Assembly (NCBI GenBank): GCA_025359105.1
Contig: JANYHK010000027.1
Location: 62,001-126,000 of the forward strand
Direction: 5' to 3'
DNA length: 64,000 bases
From: Myxococcales bacterium
GTDB taxonomy: Bacteria; Myxococcota_A; Polyangia; Polyangiales; Polyangiaceae
Part shown: piece after piece, positions 8,310-17,356 of the stretch
Layout of the letters: every line of letters begins with the position of its first letter
Numbering within the stretch: position 1 is the stretch's first letter
Made by a program: the position numbers and the translations under genes
Notes under the pieces: generated by a model
Databases searched by the model: none
What the model was told of the DNA's origin: nothing
Seen by the model: the letters and a program-made list of their open reading frames with translations, nothing else

Positions 8310-9265
8310 CAGAACCTCACCCGGAAGCCGTCGGCCGCGGCGGTCGTCGCACGGGCGCTGCCGCCCGAGAGGAGCAGCCACGTGAGCCCGCCCGCGGCGA
8401 TGAGCCCGCCGCCGAGCAGGAGAAAATCGGTCGCGCGCACGAGGCCGCGCGCCGACGAGCGGTTGCCGTCGAGATCGTAGCTCGCAGGGCACGTATTGTT
8501 CGGGCAGGCGCTCGCGATGTCGCTCGTCTTGCCGAGGGCGAGGATCCCGGTGATCGTCCCCGCCGCGAGCAGAGCGCCGCCGATGCCGACGGTGATCCAC
8601 GCCCCGACCGGCGCGGTCGTCGTCGAGAGGGCCGGCGTCGTCGGCACAGTCGGCGCCGGCGCCTGCTTCTTTTTCATCTCGAACGTGCGCGACTCCTTCG
8701 AGCCCGCCAGCGCGTCGAGCTCCCACACCGCGTCGTCGAACCCTTCGACCCTCACGGTGACGAGGTGGTGGCCCGGCCTCACCCCGACCTCGATGCGCCC
8801 GCGCACCGGCCCGTACGCGTTGGTGATGGGCCCGCCCTTGACCGGCACGCGCACGTCGCTGACGCGGGCGTCGATCTCGTTCACCTTGATCTCGAGCTTC
8901 ACGAGCCCGACCTGGAGCGTCGACAGATCGCGCGTGATCTGGGCGCGCTCCTCGGCGTCGATGTCCTTCACGTCGCGCAGGTACCTCGAGTAGGCGTCGA
9001 TCGCCTCGCCGTCGCGCTCGAGACGCATCGCGCAATAGCCGATGTTGCCGAGGATCTTCGACGACGCGGAGACCGCGTACGCCGCCTTGAACTCCCGGTA
9101 GGCGTCCTCGACGCGCTCCCCGTCGGGGTCTTGCAGGAGGTTCACTCCGGCTTTGAAGTGAGCCCGCGCCTCTTCACTGATGGGCGTGTCGTCCCCTCGC
9201 GCGGGCGCGGCGACGAGGCCGCCCCCCAGCGCGAGCGCGACGGCGAGGAGAATGGGTGCACGCAT
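8309..9265 (-). CDS. TPR protein with PEGA-like domain and two membrane helices
   Basis: The 318-residue protein has a signal peptide (LAVALALGGGLVAAPARG). A tetratricopeptide-type region follows (EEARAHFKAGVNLLQ ... EAYREFKAAYAVSAS, about 30-95). A beta domain resembling PEGA comes next (GRIEVGVRPGHHLVTVRVEGF, about 158-178). Two C-terminal hydrophobic segments (about 222-243 and 280-302) sit either side of a loop with a Cys pair (ACPNNTCP). This architecture is common next to myxobacterial kinases. It is co-transcribed with neighbours: 17 bases after the FGE-like gene, and a one-base overlap with the lipoprotein gene. The likely role is an envelope adaptor. The exact function is unknown. 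Confidence 0.8.
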   Translation of the reverse strand: MRAPILLAVALALGGGLVAAPARGDDTPISEEARAHFKAGVNLLQDPDGERVEDAYREFKAAYAVSASSKILGNIGYCAMRLERDGEAIDAYSRYLRDVKDIDAEERAQITRDLSTLQVGLVKLEIKVNEIDARVSDVRVPVKGGPITNAYGPVRGRIEVGVRPGHHLVTVRVEGFDDAVWELDALAGSKESRTFEMKKKQAPAPTVPTTPALSTTTAPVGAWITVGIGGALLAAGTITGILALGKTSDIASACPNNTCPASYDLDGNRSSARGLVRATDFLLLGGGLIAAGGLTWLLLSGGSARATTAAADGFRVRF

Positions 9266-9282
9266 CGGCGTGCATTATGCCC

Positions 9283-10179
<897 letters not shown>

Positions 10180-10257
10180 GCTGCACCTTCCTCGTCTCTC
10201 GAACGCTCGGCGCGAGAGACACCTGCCAGGAAAGTGTGCGCCTCACGCCCCGCCGCT

Positions 10258-10300
10258 GCCAATTTCGGACGACAAAAAGCAGGGCCCCGGCCCCGGGGGG
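10258..10300 (-). promoter_or_regulatory. Hairpin plus T-tract in leader of FGE-like operon; copy 1 of a repeat bracketing the histidine kinase
   Basis: GCCAATTT-C-GGACGACAAAAAGC-A-GGGC (10258-10285) is followed by a GC hairpin CCCCGG/CCGGGG. Read on the minus strand this is a hairpin followed by CTGCTTTTTGTC, the form of an intrinsic terminator. It lies about 80-120 bases upstream of the FGE-like gene start (10179), so it would act as an attenuator if transcription starts above it. The same sequence recurs at 12474-12502. The rest of the 235-base gap shows no gene. Confidence 0.45.
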
Positions 10301-10402
10301 AGGCGGGCCGCCGTCGAGCACCGAACGCGGTGACTGGCTCGCAAGCTCGGTCTCGCAGATACCCGGCTCACCGCGAGGCGACGCAGCCGTCGTGAACTGA
10401 CC

Positions 10403-10408
10403 TATATT
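10403..10408 (+). promoter_or_regulatory. Candidate -10 box of histidine kinase gene (leaderless start)
   Basis: TATATT lies six bases before the ATG at 10415, so transcription would begin at or next to the start codon. No Shine-Dalgarno sequence is visible. No convincing -35 was found, so this is a weak prediction. Confidence 0.3.
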
Positions 10409-10414
10409 ACCGCC

Positions 10415-12412
10415 ATGGGCACGGACGCCGAGCTGGCGCGATTCGAGCTGGACCTCGGCCGAGGCGCCTCGGAGGTGGAGCCGGGCCAACCCCACGTGAA
10501 GGCTCTGCTGCGGAACATCCTGGCCCATGCGCCGGACTTCATCGCCATCATCAGGCCCGACGGCAGAATCCTGTTCTTGAACCGCGTTCGCGCGGGGGCC
10601 AGCCTCGAGTCGTCCGTGGGAACGTCGGTCTACGACTATGTGTCCTCCACCGAGGCCGCGCGATACCGTACGTGCCTCGAGCGGGTCATCGCGACCGGCG
10701 AGGCCGGCGTCGTCGAGACGGAGATGCGCTTCAGCAACGGGCAGCTGGCGTTCTTCGAGAACCGTCTCTCTCCGATTCGCGAGGGCGATCGCATCGTCGC
10801 GCTCACGGTGATCGCGACGGACATAACCCTTGCCAAGCAAGCGAGCCTCGCCCTGCAGGAAAGCAACGCGAAGCTCCGCATGGCCGTGGACGCCACGGGC
10901 ATCGGCCTGTGGAGCTGGGAGGTGAGCAGCGACGTCGTCCACTGGGAGGACGGGATGCGCTCGATCTTCGGCTTCGCCCCGGGCGCGACGCCCGCCGGCC
11001 GAGACGGTTTCCTCCGGACCGTGCACCCGGAGGACCGGCAGCGGGTGGCCGAGGTCATCGGCCGCGGCCTCGCGACGGGACGGTGGGAGGACGAGTACCG
11101 CATCGTTCGCGCAGACGGCGCCGTCCGCTGGGTCATCGCCAAGGGCACCGTCTTGAACGACGCCGGTGGTCCGCCGGAGCGCGTGGTCGGCGCCGTCATC
11201 GACGTCACCGATCGAAGGCGCCAGGAAGAGCAGCTTCGGCAGACGCAGAAGCTCGAGGCGGTGGGCCAGCTCACCGCCGGCATCGCGCACAACTTCAACA
11301 ACATGCTCATGGGCGTATTGCCGAACATCGAGCTGGCGCTCGAAAGGGCGGCGCCCGACGTCGCCCCGCTCCTGTGCGACGCCGCGCAAGCCGCGGCTCG
11401 TGCCGCCGATCTGGTGAAGAAGCTCACGACCGCCGCGGGTCGGCGCCAACCCTCCAAGCGCAGCGTCGAGTCGGTGCCGGACCTCGTCGATCGCACGGTG
11501 CAGATGTGCGTCAAGACGTTCGACCGTCGCATCGCGTTCCGAACGTCCTACGACCCATCGTGCCGCGCGCGCGTCGATCCCAGCGACTTGGAGCAGGCCA
11601 TCCTCAACGTCCTCATCAATGCCCGAGACGCGCTCGACAACGAGGCCACCGCGCCCACCATCACGGTCGACGTGAGCGTCGTGCCAGCCCGCTCCCCGGA
11701 GCTACCCGCCCCCTATGACGCTCGGGGAGACTCCGTGCGCATCCACATCAAGGACAACGGTCACGGGATGAGCGAAGAGACCCTCGCGCGCATCTACGAG
11801 CCGTTCTTCACCACGAAGGATGTCGGACGCGGGACTGGGCTCGGGCTCGCGACGACGCGCGCGATCCTGCGCGAGTGTGGAGGGTGGGTCGACTGCCAGT
11901 CGAGCCTGGGCGGCGGCACCACGTTCTCGTTCTACCTGCCCGCCGAGGCGGGCGCCGACGCCAGCGCCGGCACCGGCGGAGGCGCCGAGACGCTCGTGGG
12001 GGGCACGGAGCTGGTGCTCGTCATCGACGACGAGCCGGCCATCCGCGAGGTCGTCGCCCTGATGCTGGGAGAGGCTGGGTACTCGACGTTGACCGCCTAC
12101 TCCGGCCCCGCCGCCATGGCCCTGCTCGCCGACCCGCAGGCCGCAGCGAAGGTCGACGTCGTCCTGCTCGACGTGTCCATGCCCGGGATGCCGAGGCGCG
12201 AGCTTCGAAACCGGCTTCGCGATCTCGTCCCGCGCGCGCCGGTCATCTACTTCACCGGCTACGGCTTCGACGCCGCCGAGAGCTCCGACGACGTTGTGCT
12301 CGAGAAGCCCGCCTCACGCGGACAGCTCCTCGAGGCGATCCGGGGCGCGCTCGACGGGCGCGCGCCAACCGAAGCCGCCTCCAACCCGGCAGCCCGAGCG
12401 CCCGCCATCTGA
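10415..12412 (+). CDS. Hybrid sensor histidine kinase (PAS-PAS-HisKA-HATPase-REC)
   Basis: This is a 665-residue soluble kinase with no membrane helix. The first PAS domain spans about 33-140 and the second about 150-268 (IGLWSWEV ... ITDRRRQ-type end). The H-box is QLTAGIAHNFNNML with phospho-acceptor H292. The ATPase domain has an N-box INARDAL (401-407), DNGHGM (448-453), FTTK and GTGLGL (473-478). A C-terminal receiver domain has acidic residues D538/D539 and phospho-acceptor D586 in LLDVSMPG, with K in VLEKP. All residues for phosphorelay are present. No output domain is attached, so a separate partner is needed, and none is adjacent. The gene is bracketed by a 28-29 base direct repeat (10258 and 12474). 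Confidence 0.93.
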   Translation: MGTDAELARFELDLGRGASEVEPGQPHVKALLRNILAHAPDFIAIIRPDGRILFLNRVRAGASLESSVGTSVYDYVSSTEAARYRTCLERVIATGEAGVVETEMRFSNGQLAFFENRLSPIREGDRIVALTVIATDITLAKQASLALQESNAKLRMAVDATGIGLWSWEVSSDVVHWEDGMRSIFGFAPGATPAGRDGFLRTVHPEDRQRVAEVIGRGLATGRWEDEYRIVRADGAVRWVIAKGTVLNDAGGPPERVVGAVIDVTDRRRQEEQLRQTQKLEAVGQLTAGIAHNFNNMLMGVLPNIELALERAAPDVAPLLCDAAQAAARAADLVKKLTTAAGRRQPSKRSVESVPDLVDRTVQMCVKTFDRRIAFRTSYDPSCRARVDPSDLEQAILNVLINARDALDNEATAPTITVDVSVVPARSPELPAPYDARGDSVRIHIKDNGHGMSEETLARIYEPFFTTKDVGRGTGLGLATTRAILRECGGWVDCQSSLGGGTTFSFYLPAEAGADASAGTGGGAETLVGGTELVLVIDDEPAIREVVALMLGEAGYSTLTAYSGPAAMALLADPQAAAKVDVVLLDVSMPGMPRRELRNRLRDLVPRAPVIYFTGYGFDAAESSDDVVLEKPASRGQLLEAIRGALDGRAPTEAASNPAARAPAI

Positions 12413-12473
12413 CCCTACCTCGATCACGTCTCGCCCGCGGCGAACAACCTCCGTCTGATTTCTCAGCACCGAG

Positions 12474-12532
12474 GCCAATTTTTGGACGACAAAAAGCGGG
12501 GCGCCGCTCCGGGGGATCAGCCGGAGCGGCGC
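12474..12532 (-). terminator. Intrinsic terminator of 12632-13360 gene; copy 2 of the bracketing repeat
   Basis: On the minus strand a perfect 12-base-pair stem (12501-12512 with 12521-12532, arm GCGCCGCTCCGG, 8-base loop) is followed by CCCGCTTTTTGTC. It is 100 bases downstream of the stop of the lipoprotein gene at 12632. The T-tract side (12474-12502) matches 10258-10285 almost exactly. The remaining 218-base gap holds no gene. Confidence 0.75.
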
Positions 12533-12631
12533 GCCAGAAGAAAGCCGTGACAGTGTGGTGTGGGTATTGAGGAGGAGAGAACGAATCGAGGCGAAGAAGG
12601 GAGGCGAAGGAGGCGTACGGCTCGGCAGGCC

Positions 12632-13360
12632 TCAGTAAGCCGACTGCCCGGCCGAGACGGGGAGGAAGAAGTTCGTCGCGAGGAGCGTGTGGGTCGTCTG
12701 CGCGTTGTGGTTCGAGACGAGCGTGACGTCGTGGCCGAGGACGAGGAGCCCTTCGCCGCCGATCTTCATCTCGTCCTCGCCCTTGCTGACCTGGTCCTTC
12801 GTGCCGACGCCGTCGAGCGACACGTCGTTGACGATGAGCTCGGCGTTCTTGCTCACGTTGACCTCGGTCTGGTTGTATCGGGGGCCGCTGCAGTCGGCGC
12901 CCTTGATGCACATCTCGTTCTGGATGTGGAAGGAGACGAGGTAGAGCTGGTCGAGGCTCTGCGCGTCGGCCGCGGCCGCGCCCGCCCAGACCTTCTCGGC
13001 CACGAGCGTCGCGCTCTTCGCGTCGATGTGCCCCTTGACCACCGCGTGGCCGGCGGCGAACGCGCCCGCGACGCTGCTCTCGAGCTTCGCGTCGAGGTGG
13101 AGTTTGGCGAGGTCGACACCCACGACGCCGCAGACGCTCGACTTCTTGCCGTTCACGCACGCCGTCGAGGTCGCGTTGGCGAGCCGCACGCCGACGCCGC
13201 CCGTGACGCCGGGGCCCATGCCCACGAAGTACCCGCCGGCCTTGGCGGTGAGCGCGTCATCGGTCGAGTCCGAGGAGCTGGCGCCGTCGGGGGACCCCGA
13301 GCAGCCGAGGGTGAGGGCGAGCAGGGCGGAGGCGGAAGCGAGGGCAAGGGAGCGAAGCAT
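12632..13360 (-). CDS. Lipoprotein, tandem paralogue 1
   Basis: The 242-residue protein has a signal peptide and lipobox LTLGC (Cys20), followed by a short GSPDG linker. The body is shared along its whole length with the neighbour at 13597-14421: GGYFVG-GPG-TGGVGV, SVCGVVGVD, GEDEM--GGEGLLVLGHDV and LVSNHNAQTT-TLLATNFFLPVSAG. It stops just after VSAGQSAY and so lacks the Cys-containing C-terminal tail of its paralogue. A Shine-Dalgarno AAGGA lies upstream of the ATG. I do not recognise the family and cannot suggest an activity. It is likely a periplasmic or outer-membrane lipoprotein. Confidence 0.82.
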   Translation of the reverse strand: MLRSLALASASALLALTLGCSGSPDGASSSDSTDDALTAKAGGYFVGMGPGVTGGVGVRLANATSTACVNGKKSSVCGVVGVDLAKLHLDAKLESSVAGAFAAGHAVVKGHIDAKSATLVAEKVWAGAAAADAQSLDQLYLVSFHIQNEMCIKGADCSGPRYNQTEVNVSKNAELIVNDVSLDGVGTKDQVSKGEDEMKIGGEGLLVLGHDVTLVSNHNAQTTHTLLATNFFLPVSAGQSAY

Positions 13361-13404
13361 TGGGGAGGATTCCTTCGTGGTGAGGAGTTCGTCGTTTCAC
13401 CCTC

Positions 13405-13455
13405 CTGACACCGCGATGGAGACGGTGTCGCACAAAAACCTTCACAAGATGTTTA
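13405..13455 (-). promoter_or_regulatory. Conserved leader element of lipoprotein paralogue 1
   Basis: Read on the minus strand, TTGTGAAGG, TTGTGCGACA and TCTCCA are followed by GGTGTCAGG. The segment matches 14471-14520 upstream of paralogue 2 with few changes. GACACC/GGTGTC form an inverted repeat (11-base spacer), and two TTGTG half-sites are about one helical turn apart. This is a promoter/operator or a leader hairpin. The function is inferred only from conservation. Confidence 0.5.
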
Positions 13456-13485
13456 GTGCTCGATTTTTGAACGCCATTTCAGGCA

Positions 13486-13593
13486 GATGACCACGACCAC
13501 GACCACGACCACGACCCGCGACCGCGACCACAAACGACGACGACCCCGGCCCCGGGCTCGGGGTCGGAGTCGGCGTCGGAGTCGGAGTCGGCC
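13486..13593. repeat. Non-coding hexamer arrays between the lipoprotein paralogues
   Basis: (ccacga)-type copies occupy 13490-13516, and (gtcgga/gtcggc)-type copies occupy about 13556-13593, just downstream of the paralogue 2 stop codon. The second array is the same hexamer family as those coding for Ser-rich tracts at 9958-10087 and 49155-49257. Confidence 0.75.
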
Positions 13594-13596
13594 AGC

Positions 13597-14421
13597 TCAG
13601 TTCTGGATGCAGGCCGGCACCGCGCCGCCGTTGATGCCCTTCATCTCGCAGTGCGTGCCCTGTGCGCACCTGACCGTGGCGCAGGAGAGCGGGTACGGCA
13701 TGCCCGCCGAGACCGGCAGGAAGAAGTTCGTCGCGAGGAGCGTGCGGGTCGTCTGCGCGTTGTGGTTCGAGACGAGGGCGACGTCGTGGCCGAGCACGAG
13801 GAGGCCCTCGGCGCCGAGCAGCATCTCGTCCTCGCCCTGCGCGACCTCGGACTTGCTGCCGGGGCCGTCGAGGGACACGTCGTTGATCGTTAGGACGGAC
13901 TTCGCGCTGCTGTCGTTGACCGTCGCCTGACGGTAGTGGGGGCCGCTGCAGGCGCTGTTCGCGGCGCACTCGAAGTTCTGGACCTCGAGGTTGACGAGGA
14001 AGAGCTGGTCCATGTCCTGGGCATCGGCCCGCGACGCGCCCATCCAGGCCTTGTCGGCCACCAGGGTCGAGGACTTGCTGTCGAGCTTGCCGCGGACGAC
14101 CACGTAGCCGGCCTTGAAGCCGGTCGCGAGCTTGGTCTCGGTGGCCGAGTCCAGGTTGAGCTTGTTGAAGTCGACGCCGAGGACCGCGCAGACGCTCTTC
14201 TTCGAGCCGTCGGTGCAGGCGGTGCTCTTCGCATTGGCCAGCGCGACGCCGACGCCGCCGGTGAGGCCCGGGCCCTTGCCGACGAAGTAGCCGCTGCTCT
14301 TCGCGCTCAGCGCATCGCCGGTCGAGTCCGGATCCGTCGCGCCGTCGGGCGAGCCGGAGCAGCCGAGGGTGAGGGCGAAGAGCGAGGCGACCGAAGCGAC
14401 CGAGGCGAGCGAGCGGAACAT
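13597..14421 (-). CDS. Lipoprotein, tandem paralogue 2
   Basis: The 274-residue start at 14421 (RBS AAGGA) gives a signal with lipobox LTLGC. The homologous body has GYFVGKGPGLTGGVGV, VCAVLGVDF, NDVSLDGPGSK and LLVLGHDVALVSNHNAQTT. A 30-residue extension with four Cys (LSCATVRCAQGTHCEM ... PACIQN) is missing from paralogue 1. The extension resembles the short Cys tails of many myxobacterial secreted proteins. The longer frame upstream is not used. No function is recognised. Promoter-proximal sequence is shared with paralogue 1, which indicates a duplication including the control region. Confidence 0.82.
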   Translation of the reverse strand: MFRSLASVASVASLFALTLGCSGSPDGATDPDSTGDALSAKSSGYFVGKGPGLTGGVGVALANAKSTACTDGSKKSVCAVLGVDFNKLNLDSATETKLATGFKAGYVVVRGKLDSKSSTLVADKAWMGASRADAQDMDQLFLVNLEVQNFECAANSACSGPHYRQATVNDSSAKSVLTINDVSLDGPGSKSEVAQGEDEMLLGAEGLLVLGHDVALVSNHNAQTTRTLLATNFFLPVSAGMPYPLSCATVRCAQGTHCEMKGINGGAVPACIQN

Positions 14422-14470
14422 GGCGGCGGAATCCTTCTTTTGGTGGCGAGGAGTTGTTGGTTTCGCTCGC

Positions 14471-14520
14471 CTGACACCCTGGTGGAGACCATGTCGCACA
14501 ATTACCTTCACAACTATGTA
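14471..14520 (-). promoter_or_regulatory. Conserved leader element of lipoprotein paralogue 2
   Basis: This is the counterpart of 13405-13455. It keeps TTGTGAAGGT, TTGTGCGACA, GTCTCCA and GGTGTCAGG at the same spacing, and the inverted repeat persists as TGGT-CTCC-ACCA. Conservation extends through the whole leader to the RBS. Confidence 0.5.
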
Positions 14521-14642
14521 ACTACTTAGAAACGCTCGACATTGGCCCAAAGTGCCTACAAAACGGCTGCCGCGGAGTGCTTTCAGGGTTGGTCGCCAGG
14601 GGGACCTCGATTACTCCGGGGAGTCCCCCGAGGGCTTCCCGG

Positions 14643-15542
14643 ATGCGCAGTACCGCCCCCCACCCCCTCCCGTTCGCCTTCGCCCTCGTGCCCGGCCTCG
14701 TCGGCCTCGTCGGGCTGGTGCCGGCGTGCACCGAGGCGGCAGCCCAGACCGCCCCGGTCCCGGCAGCGGACGCGGGGGCGCAGGCCACGACCGGGTCGAC
14801 CCATGCGGTGGTGGCCAACCTGACCAGCGCCGTTCTCGACGCCGGGCAGTCGGCGGCCGCCGGAGACCTGCGCCAGGACGCCTGCCCGGCGGGCATGGTC
14901 CTCGTCGAGGGCGAGTACTGCCCCAACGTCGAGCTTACGTGCGTCCGCTACCGCGACCCGCCGGTGGGGCCCTACGCCTACTTCCGCTGCGACGAGTACA
15001 AGAAGCCCGCGAAGTGCCTAGGCAAGCGCGTGCACAAGCGCTTCTGCATCGACGCGGTCGAGCACGTCGAGCCGGGGACCGATCTCCCGATGAACAAGAA
15101 GTCGTGGACGGACGCCACGCGCGTCTGCGAGGGCGAAGGCGCGCGCCTCTGCATGACGAGCGAGTGGCAGTTCGCGTGCGAGGGCGAAGAGATGCGCCCC
15201 TACCCCTACGGCTGGGACCGCGACTCGACGGCGTGCAACGTCGACATCGAACGCGGGCTCGGGAGGGTCGGCAAGCTCGTCGACCACCGCACCCCGGCGA
15301 GCGCGCACCCGCGCTGCGTGAGCCCCTTCGGCGTCCACGACATGAGCGGCAACGTCGATGAATGGGCGACGGTCGACGGCGCGGCGCGCGGCGCGCGAGA
15401 GGTCATGAAGGGCTCGTGGTGGATGCCGGGCCGCCATGCCTGCCGGCAGTTCCAGGGCGGCCACGGCGCGAGCTACGGCGGCACCGAGAGCGGCGTGCGC
15501 TGCTGCCGGGATGCACCGGCCAACCAGCTCGCGACGCGCTGA
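14643..15542 (+). CDS. Secreted FGE/SUMF1-family lipoprotein (copy B)
   Basis: From ATG 14643 the 299-residue product has a hydrophobic signal (FAFALVPGLVGLVGLVPAC). The FGE-like domain matches copy A: CPAGMVLVEGEYCPN, RFCIDAVEHVE, ARLCMTSEWQFACEGEEMRP, YPYG, MSGNVDEWA, VMKGSWW, HACRQFQGGHG and SGVRCC. The in-frame ATG at 14577 would add 22 residues without helping the signal. Instead of the Ser/Asp repeat of copy A it has an Ala/Thr-rich linker. FGE enzymes convert a sulfatase Cys to formylglycine using a Cys pair. Here Cys residues abound, but the correct pair cannot be assigned by eye. Copies A and B flank the histidine kinase and the two lipoproteins. Confidence 0.83.
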   Translation: MRSTAPHPLPFAFALVPGLVGLVGLVPACTEAAAQTAPVPAADAGAQATTGSTHAVVANLTSAVLDAGQSAAAGDLRQDACPAGMVLVEGEYCPNVELTCVRYRDPPVGPYAYFRCDEYKKPAKCLGKRVHKRFCIDAVEHVEPGTDLPMNKKSWTDATRVCEGEGARLCMTSEWQFACEGEEMRPYPYGWDRDSTACNVDIERGLGRVGKLVDHRTPASAHPRCVSPFGVHDMSGNVDEWATVDGAARGAREVMKGSWWMPGRHACRQFQGGHGASYGGTESGVRCCRDAPANQLATR

Positions 15543-15554
15543 CGCGAGACCAGA

Positions 15555-16754
15555 CTAGAGCTCGAAGCCGAGGAGAAACAGGTGGGTGGCGTCGCCCATG
15601 TTGCCGAAGTCGGGGCGCAGGGAATAGGCGAGCTGCAGGCCGAGGGCGTGGACGGTGAGGCCCGCGGTGAGGCGTACCGCGCGCAGGCGCACCGTGTAGT
15701 CGACGAGCTGCACCTGGCCGCCGTTGAGCACGAAGTGCGTATTTTTGCGCCGGATGAGCGTATTCGAGAGGCCGAGCTCGGGGACGACATAGATGGGGAG
15801 CGGCCCCGCGAGGAAGAGCACGCGGTAGCCCGCGTTCATCTCGATGAGCTGCGCGGTGTTCGAGGAGGTCGTGGTCGAGGCATCGGGGTTCGACGTGTCC
15901 CCGAACGCAAAGCCGGCGCGCAGCGTGAGCGACACGCGATCCAGCGCGATGAGGCTGCCGCCAAGATAGCCGCCGTAGAAGTTGTCGGGCCCCGTCAGGT
16001 GCATCGCGAAGCCGAGGCCCCAGTCGCCGAACGTGATGCGTCCGTAGTACGGCGTCTGGCGGCCCATCTCCTGACGAAGGGCCGCCAGGCGGTGCGACGG
16101 GATGCCGAACGCGATGCCCTGCGAATCGCGCAGCTGCGACGAGACGACCGCGAGCACGCGCCCGTCACACCCCAGCAGCGGGCCCCCCGAGTTGCCGGGG
16201 TTGAGCGGCGCATCGGTCTGGATGAACGCGTCGTTCTTCGCGCTGACGACACCTTGCGAAACGCTCCACTCCAGGAGGCCACGCATGCTCGCGGGCAAGA
16301 GCGGCGAGTACTGTGGGTGACCGATCGCGGCCACCGGGGTGCCGAGATCGACGTGATCGCTGTCGGCGAGCTCGAGCGGCGTCGCGTCGACGGGGGCCTC
16401 GAGCTCCAGGATCGCAAGATCGTGCTCGGAGCTGACGGCTACGACGTGCGCGGCGAGCACCGCGCCGCTGGCGAACTGGACCTTCGCGCCGCGACCGAGC
16501 GACACGACGTGCAGCGCAGTCGCGACGTGTTGCTTGTCGAAGACGAGGAAGCCCGCGCCGAACGCGCCGGGGACCTCGATCCGCGCGACCGAGCCGTGCG
16601 CGAGGCGGTACACGCGGCTCGTCCAGCCCCCCTCGCACGCGGGGGGCGTCGCCACGGCCTGCGCGCCGGCGGCCCGCGGCAGAGCAATCGCCGAGATCGC
16701 CGAGACGAGGAGAGTGAGGGTTGGAGCGCGCGCGAAGAGCTTCCGCACCTTCAC
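15555..16754 (-). CDS. Trypsin-like (DegP-type) serine protease fused to barrel-like C-terminus
   Basis: The 399-residue protein has a signal peptide (LTLLVSAISAIALPRAAGAQA). A chymotrypsin-fold protease domain follows with the full triad: H82 (ATALHVV), D112 (EHDLAILE) and S189 (NPGNSGGPL). No PDZ domain follows, unlike HtrA/DegP. Residues ~225-399 alternate hydrophobic and polar strands (FGDWGLGFAMHL, VSLTLRAGFAFG, IEMNAGYRVLFLAG, GLQLAYSLRPDFG) and end in an aromatic/Leu terminus, like an outer-membrane barrel. It begins 4 bases after def and so is probably co-transcribed with def and corA. Its target proteins are unknown. Confidence 0.85.
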   Translation of the reverse strand: MKVRKLFARAPTLTLLVSAISAIALPRAAGAQAVATPPACEGGWTSRVYRLAHGSVARIEVPGAFGAGFLVFDKQHVATALHVVSLGRGAKVQFASGAVLAAHVVAVSSEHDLAILELEAPVDATPLELADSDHVDLGTPVAAIGHPQYSPLLPASMRGLLEWSVSQGVVSAKNDAFIQTDAPLNPGNSGGPLLGCDGRVLAVVSSQLRDSQGIAFGIPSHRLAALRQEMGRQTPYYGRITFGDWGLGFAMHLTGPDNFYGGYLGGSLIALDRVSLTLRAGFAFGDTSNPDASTTTSSNTAQLIEMNAGYRVLFLAGPLPIYVVPELGLSNTLIRRKNTHFVLNGGQVQLVDYTVRLRAVRLTAGLTVHALGLQLAYSLRPDFGNMGDATHLFLLGFEL

Positions 16755-16758
16755 ACCC

Positions 16759-17334
16759 TCAGCTCCCGAAGCGCGCGACCAGGGCCTTCGCCCGCTCCGT
16801 GAACTCGACCATCCGGTAGCGCTCGAAGTCCTGCCACGTGCAGAGCGACCTTGTGTCGACGACGCGATCGACGAACAGCTTCCCGTCGAGGTGGTCGACC
16901 TCGTGCTGGTAGGTGCCTGCCGTCAGCCCCGCCGTCTCGAAGTCGACCTCGGCGCCCGTGCGATCCCACGCCTTGACGCGGATCTTCACGCTCCGCGGCA
17001 CCTCGCCGCGGAGGTTGGGAACGCTGAGGCACCCTTCGTAGTTGAGGAACGTCTCGCTCGAGACGAGCTCGATCGTAGGGTTGACGAGGATCGTGAGCGG
17101 AATGTTCGGTTTGTAGGGGTAGCGCGGGTTGTCCTTCACGTGGAGCGCGCACAGGCGGACGGGCTCGTAGACCTGGTTGGCCGCGATACCGGCGCCGTTG
17201 GCGTCGAGCATCGTCTCGACGAGATCGTCGATGAAGCTCTGTGTCTTCGGCGAGAGGAGCTCCTCTTTCGTGAGAACGCGCGTCGGCTGGCGCAGGATCG
17301 GGTTGCCGATCGTGGCGATCTTTCGGAGGGCCAT
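16759..17334 (-). CDS. def: Peptide deformylase
   Basis: This enzyme removes the N-formyl group from new proteins using a metal. The 191-residue protein has all three signature motifs: GAGIAANQ (47-54), EGCLSVP (100-106, metal ligand C102) and HEVDHLDG (144-151, ligands H144 and H148, catalytic E145). Length is normal for the family. It is in a tight array with corA (22 bases upstream) and the fused protease (4 bases downstream). Confidence 0.97.
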   Translation of the reverse strand: MALRKIATIGNPILRQPTRVLTKEELLSPKTQSFIDDLVETMLDANGAGIAANQVYEPVRLCALHVKDNPRYPYKPNIPLTILVNPTIELVSSETFLNYEGCLSVPNLRGEVPRSVKIRVKAWDRTGAEVDFETAGLTAGTYQHEVDHLDGKLFVDRVVDTRSLCTWQDFERYRMVEFTERAKALVARFGS

Positions 17335-17356
17335 TTGGCCCGTACCGTAGCAGCTT

